A stretch of DNA of 25,662 nucleotides from JAZKFT01 sp043760535 (GTDB lineage: Bacteria; Bacteroidota; Bacteroidia; Chitinophagales; Chitinophagaceae). Each line of letters starts with the position of its first letter. Positions within the stretch are counted from its first letter, which is position 1. Under the pieces are notes generated by a model. That model had not been told where the DNA came from, ran no database searches, and worked only from the letters and a program-made list of their open reading frames with translations. Of this stretch, positions 7,802 to 13,756 are shown one piece after another. The DNA lies in NCBI GenBank assembly GCA_043760535.1, contig JAYUOV010000294.1, forward strand, positions 1 through 25,662, in the 5' to 3' direction. A program made the translations under genes and the position numbers.

Positions 7802-8800
7802 CTACGGCACCTGTATCGTCTTCAATATTTCGCTTACAATATTTTCTACTTGTATTTCTTCGGCTTCGGCTTCGTATGTAAGGCCGATGCGGTGGCGCAG
7901 TACGTCGGGGCAAATATTGCGTACATCTTCGGGTATTACGTAGGCACGTTTGTTTAAAAAAGCCTGTGCCCTTGCGGCTAATGCCAGGTTAATGCTGGCT
8001 CTTGGGCTACCGCCATAACTAATCAGGTTGGTTAGTTTTCCAAGGCCAAAATCTTTGGGCCGGCGGGTGGCAAATACTATATCGAGTATGTAGTTTTCTA
8101 TTTTTTCATCCATATAAATACTACGGCACAGGTTACGGGCATGGATAATTTCCTGGCCGCTTACTACGGGTTGTATTTCTAACTTAGGACCGCCGTTTAT
8201 TTGCTGGCGAATGATTTCCAATTCCTCGGCTTTTGTAGGGTAATCCACTACCACTTTCATCATAAACCTGTCTTGCTGTGCTTCGGGCAGTGGGTACGTT
8301 CCTTCCTGTTCTAACGGGTTTTGTGTGGCCAATACCAGGAAAGGCTCATCCAGTTTGTAGGTATGTTCGGCAATGGTTACCTGCTTTTCCTGCATGGCTT
8401 CCAGCAGGGCACTTTGCACTTTGGCTGGGGCACGGTTTATTTCATCGGCCAAAATAAAATTAGCAAAAATTGGGCCACGGCGAACTACAAAATCGCCTTT
8501 TTGCTGGTTGTAAATCATGGTGCCTATTACATCGGCTGGCAGCAAATCTGGCGTAAACTGTATGCGGCTAAAAGTTACATTAATGGCTTGTGCCAGGCTT
8601 TTAATGGTAAGCGTTTTGGCCAGGCCGGGTACACCTTCCAGCAAAATATGGCCGTTGCATAGCAGGCCGGTAAGCAAGCGGTCTATCATGCCCTGCTGGC
8701 CAATAATGCTTTTGTGCAACTGATTGTTAATACGGTCTATAAAAAAAGATGCCTGAACAATTTTTTCCTGTAATACTTTAATATCCTCTGCCGTTTGCAT
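7802..8800 (-). CDS. MoxR family AAA+ ATPase
   Basis: The 332-residue length and sequence fit MoxR ATPases, chaperone-like AAA+ proteins that act with von Willebrand-domain partners on protein complexes in the cytoplasm or at the membrane. Walker A is GVPGLAKT (56-63), Walker B is FILADE (115-120), and the sensor region reads LATQNPLEQEGTYPLPEAQ, all textbook for the family. The IGTMIYNQQKGDF segment is also typical. The start ATG (8798-8800) gives the standard helical N-terminus. In most Bacteroidota moxR leads an operon with DUF58 and VWA/Bat genes. Here the downstream gene is an unrelated glucosidase after a 315-base gap, and the upstream side is a degraded integrase, so this copy is an orphan. 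Its partner cannot be named. Confidence 0.93.
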   Translation of the reverse strand: MQTAEDIKVLQEKIVQASFFIDRINNQLHKSIIGQQGMIDRLLTGLLCNGHILLEGVPGLAKTLTIKSLAQAINVTFSRIQFTPDLLPADVIGTMIYNQQKGDFVVRRGPIFANFILADEINRAPAKVQSALLEAMQEKQVTIAEHTYKLDEPFLVLATQNPLEQEGTYPLPEAQQDRFMMKVVVDYPTKAEELEIIRQQINGGPKLEIQPVVSGQEIIHARNLCRSIYMDEKIENYILDIVFATRRPKDFGLGKLTNLISYGGSPRASINLALAARAQAFLNKRAYVIPEDVRNICPDVLRHRIGLTYEAEAEEIQVENIVSEILKTIQVP

Positions 8801-8912
8801 GTGCTATTTTTTTAAGTTGGCGAAATTACGGGGATTGCCGAAACGATGGATGCTTGTTCTTACATCCTCTAAAATTTTAGGTAATTGTAAACATGATGCA
8901 AATCATTGTTGA

Positions 8913-9551
8913 ACCATCACCTTCGGTGAACAACTAAACGGTTTAAAATGCACGATATTTTCTCCTTCACAATTAAACTCAATTACCACGAAAAAAAATG
9001 AGTACAGTTAGGTAAGGCTTAGCGAAGCTGCACAGGAGGCCCTGCAGGCGATGCATCAAACGTTGGTGGCCAAACATTATACGGTTCGCATCATTCGCAA
9101 TTACACTCAGTAAATGCGGTTCCTCTTTGCCCATTACCACAATGTAGCGCCCCATGCCATTACGCAGCAGCACATCATTAGCTACATCAATTTTATCATT
9201 AAGGAGCATGGCGTAGGGCGTGAAAAATGCCATCAGGTGGCACAGTCATGCAGTTTTTATTACAAGCATGTTTTTCCCACTGTTTTTCTTAATCCTTCGG
9301 CCTATTATCCGGGTAAGCAGTACAAGCTACCGCAAGTTTTTACGCAGAATGTGGTAACGGCGTTGTTAGCTGTTATTACCAACCCAAAGCACCGCATGGT
9401 GGTTAGCTTATTTTATGGCACCGGCCCTCGGATGAACGAGCTAAAGCAAATCAAACTATGCGATATTGATAGTAAAAGAAAGAGCCATTTACAAAGAAAT
9501 ACACTCACCCAAAAAAATGTAAATGCAAAAAGCAAAAACATTTCCACCTAG
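8913..9551 (+). pseudogene. Tyrosine recombinase/integrase, degraded and 3'-truncated
   Basis: A single reading frame runs from about 8913 to 9551, interrupted by TAG at 9009-9011 and TAA at 9111-9113. Read through, it gives the N-terminal core-binding domain of a Bacteroidota tyrosine recombinase (VRLSEAAQEALQAM, then IRNYTQ*MRFLFAHYH, ISYINFIIKEHGV) and the first part of the catalytic domain. That part ends with NPKHRMVVSLFYGTGPRMNELK, which includes the region of the first catalytic Arg. After KLCDIDSK (about 9475) homology stops, and the remaining catalytic residues (HxxR, Tyr) are missing. The stretch before 9012 fits the same frame but is less certain. The enzyme would have carried out site-specific DNA strand exchange. 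It cannot be functional as read. Confidence 0.8.
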
Positions 9552-9771
9552 ATTCATCTAAAAAATGCAAAAACGAATAATAGGATTTGACTTAGCAAGA
9601 GCATATGCAATATTTGGAATATTTATTGTGAATTTCAATTTCAGCTTTGGTTCTATTATGGCACCATCTGACACGATTGGACACTTTCTTAACATCTTTA
9701 CAGGTTATTTAACAGCCATTTTTATTATTTGTGCTGGAATGGGCGTTGCATTTATGAGTTGAATCTAGGTG
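9545..9771. mobile_element. 227-bp cassette bounded by 12-bp inverted repeats
   Basis: CACCTAGATTCA at 9545-9556 and its exact complement at 9760-9771 enclose the truncated acyltransferase-like frame. The triplet TTC directly flanks both ends (9542-9544, 9772-9774) and might be a 3-bp target duplication, though this is weak. The left repeat supplies the TAG ending the integrase remnant frame, and the right one supplies the TGA ending the enclosed frame. It may be a tiny non-autonomous element that captured a gene fragment, or debris of a larger one. Confidence 0.4.
9565..9762 (+). pseudogene. N-terminal fragment of a DUF418/DUF1624-type membrane protein
   Basis: The 65-residue frame begins MQKRIIGFDLARAYAIFGIF and contains two hydrophobic segments (about 12-30 and 42-62). 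It resembles the first helices of membrane acyltransferase-like proteins (DUF418 or heparan-alpha-glucosaminide N-acetyltransferase type), whose full length is normally several hundred residues. The frame ends at a TGA inside the right inverted repeat at 9760-9771, so only the 5' end of the parent gene is present. Its AT-rich codon use looks unlike the neighbouring housekeeping genes, suggesting foreign origin. It is most likely a captured gene fragment; a genuine short membrane protein is possible but less likely. Confidence 0.6.
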
Positions 9772-9812
9772 TTCAAAAATTAAAAAAGGCTTAAATTATA
9801 GCTCCTTGTTAT

Positions 9813-9859
9813 TATACTTGTATTTATCTACCTAAAAAACATAGATAAATACAAGTATA
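9813..9859. repeat. Perfect 18-bp inverted repeat with 11-base spacer
   Basis: The arms at 9813-9830 (TATACTTGTATTTATCTA) and 9842-9859 are exact complements; the spacer CCTAAAAAACA is 11 bases. The stem is AT-rich and no T-run follows, so it is not a typical terminator. It lies between the mobile-element debris and the galactose operon, 71 bases before the epimerase start. It could be an operator, an element end or a transcript-stabilising hairpin. Its core TTGTATTTA also occurs in the repeats upstream of the AAA ATPase (3301, 3353). Confidence 0.6.
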
Positions 9860-9929
9860 GTCAGCATTAATTCTCACACTATTTTTTGCCCGAACCTTTT
9901 ATCTTTAACGCCCATTTAAAATAAAGAAC

Positions 9930-10892
9930 ATGTATTCGGTTATTGAAAAAGAAGAAGGCGGTTTTAAAAAAATAGTGTTGCTAAACGATACCAACAGGGT
10001 GGAAATAATACCGAATTGCGGGGCTATTTTAAACGCCTGGTATGTGCTGGTAAATGGGCAGTGGATGAATGTAATAGAGGGCTACGAAAGTGAAGCCGAT
10101 TTTAGGGAACACTGTGAGAGCAAGGGTTTCCGCAGTTGTAAACTAAGCCCCTATGTGTGCCGCATTAACAAAGGGCAGTACCAGTTTAACGGTGTGGATT
10201 ACAGCATTGGTAAGTTTGGTTTTGATGAGAACAACCTCCACGGCCTTTTGTACGATGCGGCTTTTGATGTAGTACACCAGCAGGCTACCGAAACGATGGC
10301 CATGGTGCAGTTGGAAATTTGCTACCCGGCCAGCGATGCAGGTTTCCCGTTTCAATATACTATTATGGTAGAGTATGTTTTAAGTGCCAATAATACACTC
10401 ACCTTACTAACACGGGTGCTAAACCAACACGAAGAACCCATACCTATTGCAGATGGCTGGCACCCTTATTTTACATTGGGCGGCAGCATTAACGATTACA
10501 TATTTGCTATGGCCACCGATACCATGCTAGAATTTAATGAGCAACTGATACCCACAGGCGAAGTATTGGCCTTTACCAAATTTCAGCAGCCGGAAGTTAT
10601 TGGCGACACATTTTTAGACAATAGTTTTGTACTGCAACAGCCACTAAATGCTGCCGCATGTACGCTTACCAATCCACTAAATAATATACAGTTACAAGTA
10701 TTGCCAAAAGCCAGTTACCCAATTTTACAAGTGTACACGCCAGACCACCGCAACAGCATTGCTATAGAAAACCTGAGTGCTGCACCCGATGCATTTAACA
10801 ACCGCATCGGCCTTATTTACCTAGAGCCAAACGAAACAAAAACATTTTCTACCACCTATAAAATAGCATCTGATGAACCAGCCATTAGTTAA
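9930..10892 (+). CDS. Aldose 1-epimerase (galactose mutarotase)
   Basis: The 320-residue protein has the galactose mutarotase-like beta-sandwich pattern. It interconverts alpha and beta anomers of aldoses such as galactose in the cytoplasm, feeding galactokinase. Likely active-site residues are His104 in NNLHGLLYD, His178 in DGWHPYF, and Glu280 in SIAIENLSAAPDAFNN, which matches the conserved catalytic Glu region. The ATG at 9930 is preceded by TATCTTTA (9900-9907), close to a -7 box. The 3' end overlaps the galactokinase start by 20 bases, indicating an operon and translational coupling. The overlap with galK supports galactose as the substrate. The family also includes hexose-6-phosphate epimerases, but the context makes those less likely. 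No signal peptide is seen. Confidence 0.88.
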   Translation: MYSVIEKEEGGFKKIVLLNDTNRVEIIPNCGAILNAWYVLVNGQWMNVIEGYESEADFREHCESKGFRSCKLSPYVCRINKGQYQFNGVDYSIGKFGFDENNLHGLLYDAAFDVVHQQATETMAMVQLEICYPASDAGFPFQYTIMVEYVLSANNTLTLLTRVLNQHEEPIPIADGWHPYFTLGGSINDYIFAMATDTMLEFNEQLIPTGEVLAFTKFQQPEVIGDTFLDNSFVLQQPLNAAACTLTNPLNNIQLQVLPKASYPILQVYTPDHRNSIAIENLSAAPDAFNNRIGLIYLEPNETKTFSTTYKIASDEPAIS

Positions 10893-12033
10893 CCAGGTAA
10901 CCACCGTTTTTAAAGAAAAATTTACTATTGAACCTACCCTGTATTTTTCGCCGGGGCGGATAAATATTATTGGCGAACATGTAGATTATAACGATGGCTT
11001 TGTAATGCCCGCCGCCATAGACAAGGGCGTATATTTTGCCGTAGCAGCCAATGGCACAGCCAAACAGCTTAATTTTTTTAGTATTGATTTCAACGAATCG
11101 CTCAGCATAGAGCTGGACGATATACGGCCAATGGACAACTGGAAAAATTATGTGCTCAGCGTTATCAATCAGTTTGTAGAAGCGGGTGTGCATATAGAAG
11201 GATTCGACTGCGTATTGGGCGGCGACATACCCCGTGGCAGCGGCATGAGCAGTAGTGCGGCAGTAGAAGGCGGCATTGCATTTGCCCTTAACGAAATGTA
11301 CAACCACGGACGCTACACCCGGCAAGAACTGGCCTTGCTTAACCAACGTGCCGAGCATGATTACCCCAAAGTAAAATGCGGCATTATGGATCAGTTTGCG
11401 AATATGAATGGCTTAAAAGATTCCGTAATGCTGCTCGATTGCCGGAGTATAGAACACCAATATTTTCCTATAAAATTAGATGGCTATTCGTTGGTATTGA
11501 TTAATACAAAAGTGAGCCATTCACTGGCTTCATCGGCCTATAACGAACGCCGCAAACAGTGCGAAGAAGGCTTGCAGATTTTAGGTAGCAATACGGGTGC
11601 TACTTCTTTTAGAGATGTAAAAAAAGTCGAAGACCTGCTGGAATACGAAGGCCGTATGGGAGAAGAAGTATATATGCGCTGCCTGTTTGTGGTACAAGAA
11701 ATAGCCCGTACCCAACTTGCCGCAAAACTGCTGCAAGAAAATGACATAAAGGGCCTTGGCCAGCTCATGTACCAAACGCACCATGGGCTAAGCAAGCTGT
11801 ATAATGTAAGCTGCAAAGAGCTGGATTTTTTAGTGGAACAAGCCAAACTAAACCCGGCAGTTATCGGCTCAAGGCTTATGGGTGGCGGCTTTGGCGGCTG
11901 TACTATTAATATTATAGCTAACGATGCCGTGGAAAGTTTTACCACACAGGCGCTGGCGACATACAAAGAAGCGTACGGCATTACAGGCGAAGCTTATATT
12001 GTACAAACAAGCGATGGCACCCATAAAATATAG
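10873..12033 (+). CDS. galK: Galactokinase
   Basis: Galactokinase phosphorylates alpha-D-galactose at C1 with ATP, the first committed step of the Leloir pathway in the cytoplasm. The 386-residue protein has the full GHMP-kinase set: the galactokinase signature GRINIIGEHVDYNDG (28-42), the ATP-binding loop GDIPRGSGMSSSAA (117-130), the catalytic Asp173 in GIMDQF, and the C-terminal GSRLMGGGFGGCTI motif. The gene starts inside the end of the epimerase gene (20-base overlap), and the DinB-like gene starts four bases after its stop, so the three form one transcription unit. galT and galE are not in this window. There is no sign of damage. Confidence 0.96.
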   Translation: MNQPLVNQVTTVFKEKFTIEPTLYFSPGRINIIGEHVDYNDGFVMPAAIDKGVYFAVAANGTAKQLNFFSIDFNESLSIELDDIRPMDNWKNYVLSVINQFVEAGVHIEGFDCVLGGDIPRGSGMSSSAAVEGGIAFALNEMYNHGRYTRQELALLNQRAEHDYPKVKCGIMDQFANMNGLKDSVMLLDCRSIEHQYFPIKLDGYSLVLINTKVSHSLASSAYNERRKQCEEGLQILGSNTGATSFRDVKKVEDLLEYEGRMGEEVYMRCLFVVQEIARTQLAAKLLQENDIKGLGQLMYQTHHGLSKLYNVSCKELDFLVEQAKLNPAVIGSRLMGGGFGGCTINIIANDAVESFTTQALATYKEAYGITGEAYIVQTSDGTHKI

Positions 12034-12036
12034 CTC

Positions 12037-12558
12037 ATGAACAAGCCCGGAATCATTGCAGCACTACGTGAAAACCATCAGTTGTTTATCAACTATATGG
12101 CACAGCTGAGCAACGAAAATTTTGTGGCCGAACGCAATGGCAAATGGACGGCTGGCCAGCATGCAGCTCATTTAATCCGAAGTATAAAACCTTTAAACCA
12201 AGGTTTAATGCTTCCCGGTTTTCTGCTTGGGCTTTTTTTGGGCAAAGCAAACCGGCCATCTAAAACGTACGAACAATTAGTGGCTAAATACAAACAGAAA
12301 TTAAGCGAAGGCGGCAGTGCCTCAGCTGCATTTATACCCCAAACTGTAACAGCCGCCCATAAGGAGCGGCTGTTAAAAGAATTACATGTAAGAAGCGAAA
12401 AAGTGTGCCGTAAGGTAAATCGTTTAAGCGAAGCCCAACTGGATACACTAACAGCACCGCATCCGCTTTTGGGTAAAGTTACCCTAAGGGAAATGCTCTA
12501 TTTTACGGCCTATCATGTGCTGCACCATAGGGAATTGGCGGAAAAAAATTTGGCTTAA
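12037..12558 (+). CDS. DinB-like (DfsB/YfiT-type) protein
   Basis: This 173-residue protein matches the DinB/YfiT four-helix-bundle superfamily, whose members bind a metal through three histidines and often act as thiol-dependent transferases or hydrolases. The likely ligands are His45 in QHAAHL and His160/His164 in YHVLHHRE, with the usual helix spacing. A hydrophobic stretch (about 57-71, GLMLPGFLLGLFLG) lies between the helices. The start is three bases after the galK stop, so it is probably co-transcribed with galM-galK; a functional link to galactose is not known. The specific reaction cannot be assigned. A degenerate GGTCA-type repeat tract follows the stop codon. Confidence 0.78.
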   Translation: MNKPGIIAALRENHQLFINYMAQLSNENFVAERNGKWTAGQHAAHLIRSIKPLNQGLMLPGFLLGLFLGKANRPSKTYEQLVAKYKQKLSEGGSASAAFIPQTVTAAHKERLLKELHVRSEKVCRKVNRLSEAQLDTLTAPHPLLGKVTLREMLYFTAYHVLHHRELAEKNLA

Positions 12559-12560
12559 AA

Positions 12561-12593
12561 CCGTTGACCTTATTGACCAAATGACCAATGTCC
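12561..12593. repeat. Degenerate TTGACC / GGTCAA repeat tract
   Basis: Between two convergent stop codons lie CCGTTGACC, TTATTGACC, AAATGACC and AATGTCC in succession. On the minus strand this reads GGTCAACGG followed by spaced GGTCA units, and GGTCAACGG also occurs in the heptamer array at 14734-14782. It looks like a decayed member of the same simple-repeat family, but the match is short. Confidence 0.4.
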
Positions 12594-12595
12594 AT

Positions 12596-13018
12596 TTATA
12601 TTTTAGTGGCATTCCGCTGCACCAGTTTCCAATTCTTTTTATACTTTACATACACCTCGGTGTATAATAATTTTATTGCTACTTCCTTACCCTCCATCAG
12701 CACTTTAAAAACGCCCCTGCCGGTTACAATACCTGTTTTCTGAAACAACCTTACCGTATCGGATTCCACGGTAACGGATGTGTATGTAAGCTTGCCAGTA
12801 ACAATATCATTTAGTACTTCGTGCATGGTTTCTATCCACCCATTGCTGTGTGTGTATTGAACATTTTGGTGGAGTAGCATTTTTAATTTTGCTGTGTCTT
12901 TGTCTATCATCCACGTAAACTTTTCGCGGCTGATATTTCTTACAACTGTTGTATCTGCTAATGATTGTGCCTTGGCGGATACAACAAAAAACAGTAAGCA
13001 AATAAAAATCGATTTCAT
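12596..13018 (-). CDS. Secreted NTF2-like / DUF4440-type protein
   Basis: From the ATG at 13016-13018 the protein has 140 residues and opens with a clear signal peptide (MKSIFICLLFFVVSAKAQ) that would be cut after AKAQ. The mature part is the small alpha/beta cone-like NTF2/SnoaL fold typical of DUF4440 proteins: an N-terminal helix with WMIDKDTAKLKMLLHQNVQYTH, then VTGRGVFKVLMEGKEV and VKYKKNWKLVQRNA strands. Such proteins are often periplasmic and of unknown role. A longer frame upstream overlaps the neighbouring broken gene and would hide the signal peptide, so the shorter start is chosen. It lies 19 bases after the broken cytochrome-like gene on the same strand and was probably its operon partner. 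Confidence 0.8.
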   Translation of the reverse strand: MKSIFICLLFFVVSAKAQSLADTTVVRNISREKFTWMIDKDTAKLKMLLHQNVQYTHSNGWIETMHEVLNDIVTGKLTYTSVTVESDTVRLFQKTGIVTGRGVFKVLMEGKEVAIKLLYTEVYVKYKKNWKLVQRNATKI

Positions 13019-13037
13019 GGCAATATTGTTTTGAAAA

Positions 13038-13379
13038 TTATTTTTCCACCATACCGTCGGCTTTCCACTGCACCAATACATTAATTACAGAATCCGACAA
13101 TTTCGCCGTTTTCTTAAATGGCATAAAACCACGGTCGGTTGGGTTTAGTTGTACTCGTTTAATTATTTCATCAATATCTTCTTTCACCGCATCGAAAGTG
13201 ATTTACGGTTTTTTATTACCTCGTGGCGGAATATGGCAAGGGGTGCATTTAGTAGCAATTAAAGGTTGCACATTGGCTTCGTAAGTAAGTTTTGGTACAG
13301 CCACCTGGGCTTTTTTATTACCACAAAACTGAAAAAGCAGCATAGAGCTTGCAAAAAGTACAAACAACAATTTTTTCAT
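13038..13379 (-). pseudogene. Cytochrome c-like exported protein, broken by a nonsense codon
   Basis: Reading the minus strand from the ATG at 13377-13379 gives a signal sequence (MKKLLFVLFASSMLLFQFC) and a single heme-binding motif CTPCH (residues 45-49). An in-frame TAA at 13203-13205 is codon 59. Beyond it the same frame continues with normal-looking protein (ITFDAVKEDIDEIIKRVQLN, GFMPFK, SDSVINVLVQWKADGMVEK) to a stop at 13038-13040. The whole frame is 114 codons including the final stop, the size of the small cytochrome c-like domain proteins common in Bacteroidota, where a Met in GFMPFK could serve as the distal heme ligand. The sole visible lesion is one stop codon, so decay is recent or the base is a sequencing error. 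Confidence 0.75.
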
Positions 13380-13756
13380 AAGTAGTGTTTTATAGGTGGT
13401 AAAATTTGTACTTAAATGTAGGTCTTTGTTTTACAATTAGGCTATTCTTAAAATTGGTGACCATAAAGCCTTTATAAATACTAATAAAAACTATCAATTG
13501 GCACCCCTTTCTGGTTGCGATTATTTTGGTAAGGCGAAAAGGGCTTAAAAGCTTGCAACAATTTTACATGCACCCTTTCTATTTTGGTATAAAACCTTGA
13601 GTCGTAAAAAATAATAAAATAGACCAGTTAGCATCTGTTATTTTTTGCTCATTTACAGCCAGCAATTAAGTTTACAAAACGCTACAATCTTACATTTCCA
13701 TACTTTCACACTTGTTCCGCATCATTGCGGGGTTTCCACATTTTACAGATACAGCC
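13380..13756 (+). promoter_or_regulatory. Divergent intergenic region with promoter for the E1 dehydrogenase
   Basis: No gene is seen in this gap between divergent genes. TTTG at 13644-13647, a 19-base spacer and TAAGTTTA at 13667-13674 make a good match to the Bacteroidota promoter (TTTG, 19 bases, TAnnTTTG; the last base differs). This predicts a transcript starting near 13680 and a leader of about 75 bases before the ATG at 13757. No promoter for the minus-strand cytochrome-like gene was convincing. Confidence 0.45.

Noticed and set aside
7758..7943. 61-codon plus-strand frame starting in the gap before the MoxR stop
   Set aside because: Most of it is antisense to MoxR, and its start region is a low-complexity A-rich tract.
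8910..8935. Possible hairpin TCACC/GGTGA as a terminator or attenuator
   Set aside because: Only a 5-bp stem with no T-run, and it falls within the probable start of the integrase pseudogene frame.
8979..9233. 84-codon minus-strand frame over the integrase remnant
   Set aside because: The plus-strand frame gives recognisable recombinase sequence; the minus-strand one does not.
9001..9900. Considered a CRISPR or defence island because of clustered repeats and integrase
   Set aside because: The repeats are single inverted pairs, not regularly spaced direct repeats, and no defence genes are present.
10885..11358. 157-codon minus-strand frame inside galK
   Set aside because: It is antisense to a clear galactokinase with all motifs intact; its translation has no recognisable domain.
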